DNA from: Bacteroidota bacterium
Lineage (GTDB): Bacteria > Bacteroidota > Bacteroidia > Chitinophagales > Chitinophagaceae
Assembly: GCA_028876495.1 (NCBI GenBank)
Contig: JAGWRO010000072.1
Span: 1-62,537, forward strand
Length of the DNA stretch: 62,537 nucleotides
Direction: 5' to 3'
Shown: piece after piece, positions 45,427 through 54,303 of the stretch
How positions within the stretch are numbered: position 1 is the first letter of the stretch
Layout of the letters: the number at the start of each line of letters is the position of its first letter
Notes under the pieces: generated by a model
Database searches by the model: none
What the model was told of the DNA's origin: nothing
The model's input: the letters and a program-made list of their open reading frames with translations, nothing else
Position numbers and translations under genes: made by a program

Positions 45427-45867
45427 ATGAAAAAAATTTTTCTTCTGAATTTGGCGCTTCTTATTGCATTGGTGCACCTTACCTCCTGCAAAGCTCAATC
45501 AAGCAGCCATGCCGGTCTTACCAAACAAATAGTGGAAGAAACCATCCAGAACTCTCTATACCCCGCCTCAAATAACACTGATAATGCTAAAACCACTCTT
45601 GCGTTTCACAGTGTCAATATCGCGAAACCACGGACATTGAAAGCTGAAGAGCTTTATGGTTTTGCTGGCGGCACAATTATTTATCCTGTGTTGGTGAAAT
45701 TCACAAGTACCCTGCGTGTTCAGAATGACCCCAACTTTAATCCAAGCTTCGATATCCACGATATAACACAGGAGTATTACTTCTATAAAGATGAGTTTGG
45801 CAAATGGGCCCTGGACATAGTTTCCAGTTCTGAAAACCGGGATGTTGAAACACAGAAAGGAGGTTAG
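45427..45867 (+). CDS. Hypothetical lipoprotein
   Basis: A 146-residue lipoprotein (lipobox HLTSC, Cys21). The mature part has a helical start (GLTKQIVEETIQNSLYPAS) and then a beta-rich section (VNIAKPRTLKAEELYGFAGG, YYFYKDEFGKWALDIV). It is reminiscent of NTF2-like folds. Function unknown. Confidence 0.6.
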   Translation: MKKIFLLNLALLIALVHLTSCKAQSSSHAGLTKQIVEETIQNSLYPASNNTDNAKTTLAFHSVNIAKPRTLKAEELYGFAGGTIIYPVLVKFTSTLRVQNDPNFNPSFDIHDITQEYYFYKDEFGKWALDIVSSSENRDVETQKGG

Positions 45868-45937
45868 CAGCCTTAATATTTTTGCCGCTATTTTTTATTG
45901 CAACTTTACCCTTCAGGGACGTTTCACTGATTGCTGC

Positions 45938-45956
45938 TGTTGGCGTCTCGCCAACA
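45938..45956 (+). terminator. Hairpin downstream of the 45427 gene
   Basis: Perfect 8-base stem TGTTGGCG / CGCCAACA with TCT loop. No clear T-run follows, so it may be an intergenic palindrome instead. The rest of the gap 45868-46350 has only the AAGTAAAACAGGAATT repeat (45988-46030). Confidence 0.4.
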
Positions 45957-45987
45957 ACAAGAATAATTTAAATTATCTAAACTAAGT

Positions 45988-46030
45988 TAAAAAAGTAAAA
46001 CAGGAATTTTCCAAATTTGTTGCTTTGCTA
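45988..46030. repeat. Dispersed AAGTAAAACAGGAATT repeat, copy 1
   Basis: AAGTAAAACAGGAATT followed by a T-rich stretch and TTGTTGCTTTGCTAT; the second copy is at 48674-48714. Confidence 0.6.
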
Positions 46031-46350
46031 TAGCATGAAAATAAAGTGGCTGTTGGAAAAAACTATAGGAAGGCTATAGAAAAAGTATTTTGTTCTCAGC
46101 AACGTCTCACCGGTGGGTGATTGTTTCTAATTGCAATGCTCCAGTGTGCTTTGCGTCATTGAACCTTAAGCATCAAATAAGCAAATCGGATCTGTGCCTG
46201 GTGCGCAAATTCCCGAAAGGCATTAATGTATATTTGAAAAATATCGACGGAAACTTTGCCTGGAATCAAAAATGAAGAATACCCTCAAGAGAAATAGTTT
46301 AACCATAACTCTTTAGATTGCATAGCAGATCAGAAACCTAAACCCATCAA

Positions 46351-46917
46351 ATGAGAAAGGTAATCTTCGCCATCAATACGACCTTAGATGGCTTCTGCGA
46401 CCATACCCTATTCTATCCCGATGAAGAAACGATGGCCTATTTTACACTCCTCACGCGGAATGCTGACACATTCATCTACGGGCGTAAAACGTATCAATTA
46501 ATGGTTCCTTATTGGTCCGATCTGGCAAAAAACACACCGGGGGAAAATGACAGAAAAGTTAATATCGAATTTGCCCGGGCATTTGACGCCGTCAGTAAAA
46601 TAATTGTTTTCTCAAAATCCTTAGATAACCCTGAAGGGGAAAAAACGAGAATTATTCGTACGGGCCTGCACGACGAAATACTTAAATTGAAACAGGAACA
46701 AGGCAAAAATATTTTAACCAGTGGCGTAAACATTCCTTCACAGCTTGCAGAGCGTGGCCTGATTGATGAATATCGTTTCGTGATTCATCCAATAGTTGCA
46801 GGAGAAGGCAGGCGGTTGTTTGAAGGCATCAAGCTGCAAAAGAAATTACACTTAAAATTGGTTGAGTCAACGGTTTTTAAGTCGGGGTGCGTTGCGCTTC
46901 GTTACCTGGTACAATGA
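46351..46917 (+). CDS. Dihydrofolate reductase family protein (RibD C-terminal-like)
   Basis: A 188-residue protein of the RibD_C/DHFR-like fold. It starts with RKVIFAINTTLDGFCDHTLF and has FIYGRKTYQLMVPYW, KIIVFSKSL, NILTSGVNIPSQLAERGLID and HPIVAGEGRRLFEG. Members probably use NADPH; the substrate is unknown. It is not the housekeeping FolA. Confidence 0.85.
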   Translation: MRKVIFAINTTLDGFCDHTLFYPDEETMAYFTLLTRNADTFIYGRKTYQLMVPYWSDLAKNTPGENDRKVNIEFARAFDAVSKIIVFSKSLDNPEGEKTRIIRTGLHDEILKLKQEQGKNILTSGVNIPSQLAERGLIDEYRFVIHPIVAGEGRRLFEGIKLQKKLHLKLVESTVFKSGCVALRYLVQ

Positions 46918-47004
46918 GAGAACCGGCTTTTGTTGGCGGGGATAGCCCACAAGAGCTGGAATGGGTGACCAAGACCTTTGCAAGCCAAAACTACGCTCTT
47001 CAGA

Positions 47005-47607
47005 TTATAGCTTTTTTACAATTGCCAATGCTTTTTTTACATGTTCGTCAGGAGAGATTTTATCTTTTGTTGATGAAAAGACAGCTACAACTTTATCGTT
47101 TTTATTGATAACAAAGGTGGTGCGCGGAATGAAGCCATGTGTAACCTCCACGCCCCTTACATCTTTAAAAGGCTGATTGGGAACGATCAAATTAAGGCCA
47201 TAAGTGGCTGCAATTTTACCTCCGGGATCTGAAGCCACCGGAAACTTGCCCGCGCAGTATTGAGGATCGGAAGAAAATGCATTCAACCGCTGGATATCAT
47301 CTGCAGATACACCGATAATGGTAGCGCCGGCTGCCGTAAATTGATCCTTCATTTCGGCGAAAGTATGCGCTTCCAAATCACAGCCTCCTGTGTAGGCAGA
47401 AGGATAAAAATAGACCACAACAGGTCCTTTGGCAAGGGCTTTTTTTAATGAAAAATCAAAATCTTTACCGGCCAGGCTGGCTTTGGCAGTAAATGAAGGA
47501 GCTGCAGATCCAATTGACAACATGGTTGATTGGGCAAAACCTGGCTGAGTAATAAAGAGCGAAAAGCTGAAGAGTAAAACGGATAGATAACAATATTTTT
47601 TAAACAT
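47005..47607 (-). CDS. Exported peroxiredoxin (AhpC/TSA, BCP-like)
   Basis: A 200-residue protein using the ATG at 47607; a longer frame to 47679 is unlikely as it would put a non-signal segment ahead of the signal MFKKYCYLSVLLFSFSLFI, ending FAQ. The AhpC/TSA domain has the active-site YPSAYTGGCDLEAHTFAEM, in which the Cys is the peroxidatic residue. It reduces hydroperoxides in the periplasm. A CxxC resolving pair like that of BCP is not obvious, so it may be a 1-Cys type. It converges with the DHFR-like gene. Confidence 0.88.
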   Translation of the reverse strand: MFKKYCYLSVLLFSFSLFITQPGFAQSTMLSIGSAAPSFTAKASLAGKDFDFSLKKALAKGPVVVYFYPSAYTGGCDLEAHTFAEMKDQFTAAGATIIGVSADDIQRLNAFSSDPQYCAGKFPVASDPGGKIAATYGLNLIVPNQPFKDVRGVEVTHGFIPRTTFVINKNDKVVAVFSSTKDKISPDEHVKKALAIVKKL

Positions 47608-47805
47608 GGCTGATGTTTTTAAATTTAATAAAATCACCAACAAACTTACAACAGTTTGTGGATTAATCGCTATGCTCATTGTTTCCTGCTGTTGAAAGAT
47701 TGGTTAGCATGATGAAAACCGCGGAGGGGAGGAAGTAGTAATGGACATTACCCTGAAATATTTTATTTTTATTTATTAAAATGCTTTTAAACAAAATAAA
47801 AAAAT

Positions 47806-48594
47806 ATGCAGGAAATGGTAGATTTTAAAAGCGGTTATTCTAACGTGAATGGCCTTAGAATGTACTATGAAATTTATGGAACAGGAAAACCGCTGGTGCT
47901 CATTCATGGTGGAGGTTCAACCATGCACAGCACTTTCGAAAATATTATTCCGGAACTGGCAAAGCATCGCCAAATTATAGCCATGGATTTACAGGCCCAC
48001 GGGCGCACCAATGACCGGAACGCTGACCTTTCCTTTGAACAGGATGCCAATGATGTGGCAGCACTTTGCAAAAACCTTGCTATTACCAAGGCAGATTTTT
48101 TAGGGTTTAGCAACGGTGGGCAAACCACTATAGAACTGGCCCTTCGCCATCCTGAACTTATCAATAAAATAATTATTGCTTCCGCATTTTATAAACCAAA
48201 TGCAGTGGCTCCCCAATTCTGGGAAGGATTTAACCACGCCACGCTTAACAAGTTGCCACAGGTTTTAAAAGACGCTTATTTAAAAGTTACGGATAATAAT
48301 GAAGCAGGGTTATTAAACATGTTCAATAAAGACGTACAGCGAATGAAAACTTTTAAGGGTTGGACCGATGAACAAATGAAATTAATTAAAGCACCTGCAT
48401 TGATCATCAACGGCAATCTTGATGTTGGAAGCGTGGAGCATGCGGTTGAAATGTACCGGCTCATCCCGGATTGCGAAATGGCTATTTTTCCCGGCGGCCA
48501 CGGTGATTATTTAGGTTCCCTTGAAACATTAGTAAATGGAAAATGGCCCGCGTTTAATGCAATCCATTTAGTTGAAGCGTTTTTGGATAAATAG
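47806..48594 (+). CDS. Alpha/beta hydrolase
   Basis: A 262-residue cytosolic alpha/beta hydrolase. The oxyanion HGGGST is at about residues 34-39 and the nucleophile elbow GFSNGG centres on Ser102. The acid lies in ALIINGNLDVGS and the histidine in FPGGHGDYLG. It resembles carboxylic-ester hydrolases and haloperoxidase-like enzymes. Substrate unknown. The start is either 47806 or the ATG at 47815. Confidence 0.86.
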   Translation: MQEMVDFKSGYSNVNGLRMYYEIYGTGKPLVLIHGGGSTMHSTFENIIPELAKHRQIIAMDLQAHGRTNDRNADLSFEQDANDVAALCKNLAITKADFLGFSNGGQTTIELALRHPELINKIIIASAFYKPNAVAPQFWEGFNHATLNKLPQVLKDAYLKVTDNNEAGLLNMFNKDVQRMKTFKGWTDEQMKLIKAPALIINGNLDVGSVEHAVEMYRLIPDCEMAIFPGGHGDYLGSLETLVNGKWPAFNAIHLVEAFLDK

Positions 48595-48663
48595 GAAAGT
48601 ATTTTTCTGTTCAGGCAACTCCTCACAATAGTGGATATCGCATATCTGTAAAATTCTCTTTTA

Positions 48664-48996
48664 CTAACCGGCTAAAGTAAAACAGGAATTATTATTTTTT
48701 GTTGCTTTACTATCTTTATCCATTCTTCTATTCACTCTATCCCAACGTAATTTAACAACCAATTTCCTTTTCCCAAACACTTCTTTATAATTCAATATTA
48801 TTTCCGGTACGATGAGACCAGGAACCCAAAAAAAACAAAGCAGGATCGTAAAGGTATCAAAATCCATTTTGCCTATAAAGGGTACGGGCCCGATAACGCG
48901 GGATACCACAAAGGTGAAAATGGTAATGCCATAGCTACGGCACATCCATATTTTATGTGGTGTTACCAACCGGCGCCTGATGGTAAACCACGCCAT
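48664..48996 (-). pseudogene. Truncated DUF2306-like membrane protein
   Basis: From the ATG at 48996 about 110 residues resemble only the C-terminal part of DUF2306 membrane proteins: a basic region before HKIWMCRSYGITIFTFVVSR, then helices through FFWVPGLIVPEIILNYK. The N-terminal helices are missing, and upstream the frame runs into the histidine kinase stop region. The tail KDSKATKNNNSCFTLAG comes from a dispersed repeat. It is a remnant rather than a functional gene. Confidence 0.55.
48674..48714. repeat. Dispersed AAGTAAAACAGGAATT repeat, copy 2
   Basis: Same as 45988-46030: AAGTAAAACAGGAATT, T-rich stretch and TTGTTGCTTTACTAT. Ends pair imperfectly (AGTAAA / TTTACT). It supplies the 3' coding end of the DUF2306 remnant. 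Confidence 0.6.
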
Positions 48997-49030
48997 GGAA
49001 CTGGTCGTAGCCACGTGCAATCTTTGTTTT

Positions 49031-51208
49031 CTATATTGAAGTAGCCGGTAATTGGATAACAAAGTTTGTTCCCTCACCTTCTTTACTTTCCACTTTGATC
49101 TCCCCACCATGCGCTTTTACAATATCATAACTCAAACTCAATCCTAATCCCGTTCCTGATCCTGTCGGTTTTGTGGTAAAAAATGGTTGAAATATTTTAT
49201 CTACAATATTTTGAGGAATGCCGTTTCCATTATCACTAACGGTAACGATTACACTGGCCTCCCTGCCCTCCAAAGGAGGGTTCAATGATGTCCTCACAGA
49301 AACAGTTGGTTCATACTCTTTGCCTTGTGCCTCTTGCCTTTTGTTTACAGCATAAAAAGCATTATTAAATAAGTTCAACAGCACCCTTCCGATATCCTGC
49401 GGAACGATATTTATTTTTCCGACCGAAGGATCAAAACCGGTCTTTAATTCTGCATTAAAGCCCTTGTCTTTTGACCTTAATCCATGATAACTTAACCTTA
49501 AATATTCATTACATAATGCGTTTATGTCTGTGGGTTCTTTTTTCCCGGAAGATTCTCTTGAATGCTGCAGCATACTTTTTACAATCGCATCGGCACGTTT
49601 GCCATGATGATTTATTTTTTCTTCATTGCTTTTAATATCATCAGCAATTTCATTTGCCAATTGCAAATTGCCTGTTGCCAATTCATTTTTTAATTCATCA
49701 ATCATTTCACTGTTCACTTCCGAAAAATTATTCACAAAGTTCAACGGGTTCTGAATTTCATGTGCAATGCCCGCGGTGAGTTCACCAAGGGAAGCCATTT
49801 TTTCTGATTGAATGAGTTGTTTTTGCGTAGCTTTTAGATTGTCCAGTGTCTGGCGTATCTCTGCCGTTTGCCTGTTCACTTCTTCCTGCAGCATTTTTTG
49901 CTGATTTTCCGCCTGCACTCTTTTTTCCTCTGAAAGCTGTACTACTCTATCCGCATTTACTCTTACTTCCCGTATCATTTCTTTAAATCGCATAGATACA
50001 TAAACTAATAATGAGAGCGGAAATGATAGAACAAAGCATGATAAAAATGTAGCGGCCACGTAGTAATTTGAAGACTGTGATGTTATAAGATATACAGCAA
50101 AGAGACATAATATGAAAAGGGAAAAGAACAGCCCCACCACCATGGCCCATTGTGCTCCACGCAGTTTTTTCCAAGAGCTGATTATATAATACATGGAAAT
50201 ACTCAGTGAGGAAAGAATAATTACTATATCCATTATCAACCCCATCGTTTTTGAAACGTCAAAGAAGAGTAACAAAAGACATAAAAGGAATAAGGCAACC
50301 AGGAAGATGATTAGTTTACGGCTGAGCCTTCTTTTAAAAATCCTGATCAAGAGTACAGGAATAATAAACAATATTAATATAAGAGAAATATTACCAATTA
50401 GACCATAAATATAAAATGACAAGTAATGGGTCACGCCAATGATAACAGTTTTTAACTCGGCAAAACTCAAGAGTGTATAGAAACTTGTACAGAGCGCTAT
50501 CAGGACGAGGTTTTTTTCCCGCCGGTTTTGAAAAGCCAACAACCAAAATAACAGGCTCAGTACTGCACAAGTAACAAACCATGTATTAAAAAATGAATAA
50601 ATAACTGCAATGGACTTTGATATATTGGTAAAAGGATTGGGGCCATCAATGTTAAATAAACCAGTTCCGTTCAATTTATATTTTAAATCATGTGGAGGAA
50701 AAGGAGAAAGGTAACCTACAAAATGAATAGCAAAACTGTGTACCGTATCACTATTAAAAGTAATAGAAAGCGGATCAACATCATCATTATATTCCTCGAA
50801 CGGTTTCCCATTATCGCCGGTGTTACCTCTTGTAGCCATCAGTTTGCCGTCGATATAAAATTGTGTTGCTGCCCAGTTGGTAAAATCTATCCATAATACT
50901 TTATGCAGCAGCGAGCTGTCAAATTTTAGTTTTATCCGGAACCAGCCTTCCACCCGGCCATTTTTATCTGCATATCTTTTGGATAAATTAGCTGGATTCA
51001 TTTTTATCCATCCTACAGTATCAATATGCGGCTGACCCCAGTTGGAATCGTTTCCCGGCCTGAATAACCATGCATTATCGTTGGCTAAGGAAAGCTGATC
51101 GTTAAATTTATCAAACATGTTGGAGGATACTACTATCGTAGTGTCCTGGGCTTTGGCAAACTGGACGCCCAGTAGCAGAAGAAAAAAAACGATTTTAACT
51201 GGTTTCAT
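49031..51208 (-). CDS. Seven-helix-type sensor histidine kinase, last gene of the MEVHHHP operon
   Basis: A 725-residue protein. After a signal peptide (1-~20) comes an exported beta-sandwich domain (WFRIKLKFDSSLLHKVLWID), like the extracytoplasmic domain of 7TM-DISM receptors. About seven membrane helices lie at residues ~205-405. A coiled coil (EEKRVQAENQQKMLQEEVN) leads to HisKA with phospho-acceptor His in GELTAGIAHEIQNPLNFV, then HATPase_c with DNGNGIP and GTGLGLSLSYDI. No regulator is adjacent. Its ATG shares one base with the stop of the upstream paralogue (TAATG at 51206-51210), so translation is coupled to the array. Membrane sensing is likely; what it senses is unknown. Confidence 0.9.
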   Translation of the reverse strand: MKPVKIVFFLLLLGVQFAKAQDTTIVVSSNMFDKFNDQLSLANDNAWLFRPGNDSNWGQPHIDTVGWIKMNPANLSKRYADKNGRVEGWFRIKLKFDSSLLHKVLWIDFTNWAATQFYIDGKLMATRGNTGDNGKPFEEYNDDVDPLSITFNSDTVHSFAIHFVGYLSPFPPHDLKYKLNGTGLFNIDGPNPFTNISKSIAVIYSFFNTWFVTCAVLSLLFWLLAFQNRREKNLVLIALCTSFYTLLSFAELKTVIIGVTHYLSFYIYGLIGNISLILILFIIPVLLIRIFKRRLSRKLIIFLVALFLLCLLLLFFDVSKTMGLIMDIVIILSSLSISMYYIISSWKKLRGAQWAMVVGLFFSLFILCLFAVYLITSQSSNYYVAATFLSCFVLSFPLSLLVYVSMRFKEMIREVRVNADRVVQLSEEKRVQAENQQKMLQEEVNRQTAEIRQTLDNLKATQKQLIQSEKMASLGELTAGIAHEIQNPLNFVNNFSEVNSEMIDELKNELATGNLQLANEIADDIKSNEEKINHHGKRADAIVKSMLQHSRESSGKKEPTDINALCNEYLRLSYHGLRSKDKGFNAELKTGFDPSVGKINIVPQDIGRVLLNLFNNAFYAVNKRQEAQGKEYEPTVSVRTSLNPPLEGREASVIVTVSDNGNGIPQNIVDKIFQPFFTTKPTGSGTGLGLSLSYDIVKAHGGEIKVESKEGEGTNFVIQLPATSI

Positions 51209-51918
51209 TACTGATATTCTTTTTGAATTGTTTCTAATAGATCTTTTGCTTTTACTTGTATTTGCCTGAATAAAAATTCATGGTAAACTGCCAGTTTATT
51301 AAAGGCGAGAAGTTTGTTATCATATTCTCCAATCAGCTTCGGGTCATTATTCAGCAGGCTATAGGATGAATCGTTATTAAAACTTCGAAATCGAATTTGG
51401 GTATAGTCAGCAATTTTTTCTTCAGCCTGTTTAGACACATTCATCAGGTCTTTAACATCCTTTTCCTGCGTTAATAGGTACTTCATATCAAGATCGAATG
51501 ACATAATCCGGTTTTCAATTTTCTTGTCCCTGATCAAACGAAAATTTCCGGAACTTTTCAATTCTTCCACCGTTTTGTTATCATATTTAAACAGGTCGAA
51601 ATGCCAGAAATCTTTTGACAACGATTGATAAAATGTTTTTACGTCCACAGGACGTGCTTTCAGCGATTCTTGAATAACAAGGAGATCCTTATTTACGGAC
51701 GACCATTCATCTATCGCCTGGGAAATTGCCGAAGTATCTGCTTTCAGATCAGAAACGAGACTTTGCATATATTCTTTTTCTATTGCTTTGTCAGATATTT
51801 TCTCACGAATATTTTCTGCAAAAAAGCCAAGTGTTACAGCCAGGAATATCATTAAGAACTCGAAAAAATATTCTTTGAAATTTTTCTTTTCCACGTGTGG
51901 GTGATGATGTACTTCCAT
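51208..51918 (-). CDS. MEVHHHP-family membrane-anchored protein, copy 1 (kinase-proximal)
   Basis: 236 residues. The common leader MEVHHHPHVEKKNFKEYF leads into one membrane helix (residues ~17-36, FLMIFLAVTLGFFAE). Then come the DLxxDT box (SDLKADTSAI), a helical middle with the box ELKSSGNFRLI and a terminal KEYQ. The N-terminal Lys/His side should face the cytoplasm and the helical part the periplasm (positive-inside rule). It is the last paralogue of the array and its stop overlaps the kinase start by one base. No catalytic motif. Function unknown. Confidence 0.8.
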   Translation of the reverse strand: MEVHHHPHVEKKNFKEYFFEFLMIFLAVTLGFFAENIREKISDKAIEKEYMQSLVSDLKADTSAISQAIDEWSSVNKDLLVIQESLKARPVDVKTFYQSLSKDFWHFDLFKYDNKTVEELKSSGNFRLIRDKKIENRIMSFDLDMKYLLTQEKDVKDLMNVSKQAEEKIADYTQIRFRSFNNDSSYSLLNNDPKLIGEYDNKLLAFNKLAVYHEFLFRQIQVKAKDLLETIQKEYQ

Positions 51919-51935
51919 AAACAGCCTCCGTGTTT

Positions 51936-52733
51936 TTAATTTGTGATTTTTGTTGGTTTACTATCTTTTAAATGATATTGTGTGTTGATGGTTTGAATCA
52001 GCTCAATTTCCTCGGCTTTTTGTTCTTTTAAAATGCCAACTTCCCCAATAAAACTTCCGTTCCGTTCATGCAGATCGAATATGAGTTGATTAATTGCATC
52101 CGGATTATGATTGCGCAACTGCGGGTTACCGCCCGGTTTTGTAATATTGGAAAAAGCACTTGCTGTAGAATCAATCTCAAATCGGGAACCGGTTTCCATC
52201 GTATTGAAAACAGACGCGTCAAACAGCTTGCCCAATAAAGGGTAAGTCATTTCGGCTTCCTTTTCATCCAAACCGGTAATTACTTTATACGCTTCGGCTA
52301 TTTTTTGAACTCTTACCAGGCCTGTCAACACAGGTTCTTTCGTTATCAGCCCAAAATTTCCGGAGTGTTCCAGTTCGGTTAATGTAGTATTATTTGCTAT
52401 AAACGAACGAAGCTTGGTAGTAAGCCTGGCGAGGTAATACATATCACTGCCGCGATCGGTAACTCCTTGTGTTTGCAAAATTTTTATAAGCGTATCAGTT
52501 TGATTAACTCTTGAAATTAAATAAGGAAGATAATCGTTCATGCTTGCCGTATCTGCAACGAGATCCTTTTTTATGCCGATGATGTACTCTTTTTCTTTCG
52601 AATGATTACTCAAATGTTCACGAAGACTTTCTGCAAAGAATCCCATTGTTACGGCAAGAAATATCATTAAAAATTCAAAAAAATATTCTTTGAAGTTTTT
52701 CTTTTCTACGTGTGGGTGATGATGTACTTCCAT
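51936..52733 (-). CDS. MEVHHHP-family membrane-anchored protein, copy 2
   Basis: 265 residues: leader and helix as in the other copies, DLVADT box, a long helical middle with ELEHSGNFGLI, then a C-terminal stretch with QLRNHNPDAINQLIFDLHER. That stretch is the closest match to the C-terminus of the short copy 8. The final SKPTKITN is encoded by the dispersed TTTTTGTTGGTTTACTAT motif (51949-51965), i.e. the tail was added by a repeat. Spacing to copy 1 is 17 bases. Confidence 0.8.
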   Translation of the reverse strand: MEVHHHPHVEKKNFKEYFFEFLMIFLAVTMGFFAESLREHLSNHSKEKEYIIGIKKDLVADTASMNDYLPYLISRVNQTDTLIKILQTQGVTDRGSDMYYLARLTTKLRSFIANNTTLTELEHSGNFGLITKEPVLTGLVRVQKIAEAYKVITGLDEKEAEMTYPLLGKLFDASVFNTMETGSRFEIDSTASAFSNITKPGGNPQLRNHNPDAINQLIFDLHERNGSFIGEVGILKEQKAEEIELIQTINTQYHLKDSKPTKITN

Positions 52734-52740
52734 AATGAAT

Positions 52741-53490
52741 TTATTTGTCTATACCGTAGTCAGCCACAATCATTTTTTTTATATTGGCAGCTTTTTGCTC
52801 CAGTTGCAGGATGCGGTTTTCAATTAATTGACTTAATGCCTTGATCTCACTCACCGATATCAATATCCTGTTAATCGCAATGGGATTAACTGAGCCCAGG
52901 CGTAGGTTTGCATTTTGTTCAATGATGTTAGTTTCTGCATCTTTTACTTTATTGTAATCGCCTGCTCTCAGGATAAGTGGAATATCGTCCTGAAATTTAT
53001 TTTTATACCCAAGTAAAGTTTGCTGCAAATATTCATCGTATTCAACCTGCTTATAATAATTTTCAATACTGTCGGCTATCTGTATATTGCTTATAAGCCT
53101 CATTTCGCCGGCATTTGTTATCTGGTCGATAGTGCGGTCTGTTATGAATGACTTTATACCTTGTTGCCTGAACAGTCTTCGCATAAAAATATATATAGTA
53201 CTGGCAGGCTTGATTGTATCAGCCTGGCTTAATAAAGATGGCAGTGAGTTTGCGGGCTGTATTTGTTCTGTTTCAATATTATTAATGAGTCCCGGTAAGT
53301 GCGATTCATCTGCTGAAAAATCCTCGTAAAAAGAAGCCATGTATTGGTACTCTTTATCTTTGTTCACAAAATGCTCCCGCAAGTTTTCAGCAAAAAAACC
53401 AAGTGTTACTGCAAGAAATATCATTAAGAATTCCAAAAAATATTCTTTGAAATTTTTCTTTTCTACGTGTGGGTGGTGATGTACTTCCAT
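52741..53490 (-). CDS. MEVHHHP-family membrane-anchored protein, copy 3
   Basis: 249 residues. After the common front, an acidic variant of the post-membrane box (EDFSADESHL) is followed by a helical domain with QITNAGEMRLI. The C-terminus ends in a helix with VADYGIDK rather than KEYxL, making it one of the more diverged tails. Seven bases separate it from copy 2 and five from copy 4, so it is tightly embedded in the operon. Confidence 0.8.
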   Translation of the reverse strand: MEVHHHPHVEKKNFKEYFLEFLMIFLAVTLGFFAENLREHFVNKDKEYQYMASFYEDFSADESHLPGLINNIETEQIQPANSLPSLLSQADTIKPASTIYIFMRRLFRQQGIKSFITDRTIDQITNAGEMRLISNIQIADSIENYYKQVEYDEYLQQTLLGYKNKFQDDIPLILRAGDYNKVKDAETNIIEQNANLRLGSVNPIAINRILISVSEIKALSQLIENRILQLEQKAANIKKMIVADYGIDK

Positions 53491-53495
53491 AAAAA

Positions 53496-54245
53496 TTACT
53501 TAAGATGATATTCATTTTTTAATAAAGCGATTAAACGGGCTGCCTGGGCTGAAGCTGACATTGATCGTTCATTCATTAATTGAAGAAATCCATAATAATA
53601 CTGATAGCGCATTATTACAGCGTTTATTGAAATCGGGTCATGAGACATAAGTTTAGGATTATTCTCAGGCATAAAAGGACCGGAATCACTTTCCATTTTT
53701 TTGAGTATAGAAAACAAGACCTTCGAATCAAATACTCTGTCGTTTATTGAAATCACTTCGTTCAGCCGTTGCTTCTGAAAGTCTGACCAGTATTCAAACC
53801 GTTGTGTCCACTGGTAATAAGAACCAATACTGTCATTAGTAGATTGTTTCGCGATAAGCCTCAGCCCTCCGCTGCTTTTCATTTGATCGAATGTCTTTGG
53901 TGTAGTAGAAATAACAAAGGTGCCCATAGTTAACTGTCTTACCAGAAGATAAAGTTGAACATTATTGCTGCTGTTGTCATTATTAGATAATGACTGAATG
54001 ATGGTGTCAATTATCCGGCATTTTGATAAATTATATTCAACGGCAGAATGATAAAGGGCTGTATCACTTTGCAGATCATTTACCATTGACTCAATATATT
54101 CGTGCAGTTGCTTTTTATCTTTTATACTTTCTCTTATATTTTCTGCTATAAAACCCATAGTTACTGCAAGAAATATCATTAAGAATTCTAAAAAATATTC
54201 TTTGAAGCCTTTTTTTTCTACTTGTGGGTGATGATGTACTTCCAT
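53496..54245 (-). CDS. MEVHHHP-family membrane-anchored protein, copy 4
   Basis: About 249 residues from the MEVHHHPQVEKK start at 54245; a five-residue upstream extension (MQTED) is possible. The middle has the DLQSDT box and the QMKSSGGLRLI box. The NNPKLMSHDPISIN motif near the end matches a P-x-L-x-S-x-D motif shared by several copies. Terminal KNEYHLK. Confidence 0.8.
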   Translation of the reverse strand: MEVHHHPQVEKKGFKEYFLEFLMIFLAVTMGFIAENIRESIKDKKQLHEYIESMVNDLQSDTALYHSAVEYNLSKCRIIDTIIQSLSNNDNSSNNVQLYLLVRQLTMGTFVISTTPKTFDQMKSSGGLRLIAKQSTNDSIGSYYQWTQRFEYWSDFQKQRLNEVISINDRVFDSKVLFSILKKMESDSGPFMPENNPKLMSHDPISINAVIMRYQYYYGFLQLMNERSMSASAQAARLIALLKNEYHLK

Positions 54246-54303
54246 GTCTTCAGTTTGCATTTTGTTATTTAAAGTTTATTATTCTTGTGGGCCGTCCATG
54301 CTG

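Noticed and set aside
46090-46275. 61-residue frame
   Set aside because: No signal, no family resemblance, in a repeat-bearing gap with hairpins.
51901-51918. MEVHHHPH considered as an artificial His tag or vector sequence
   Set aside because: It occurs twelve times with differing codons and variants (PQ, PN, PK, PDLHH), so it is native.
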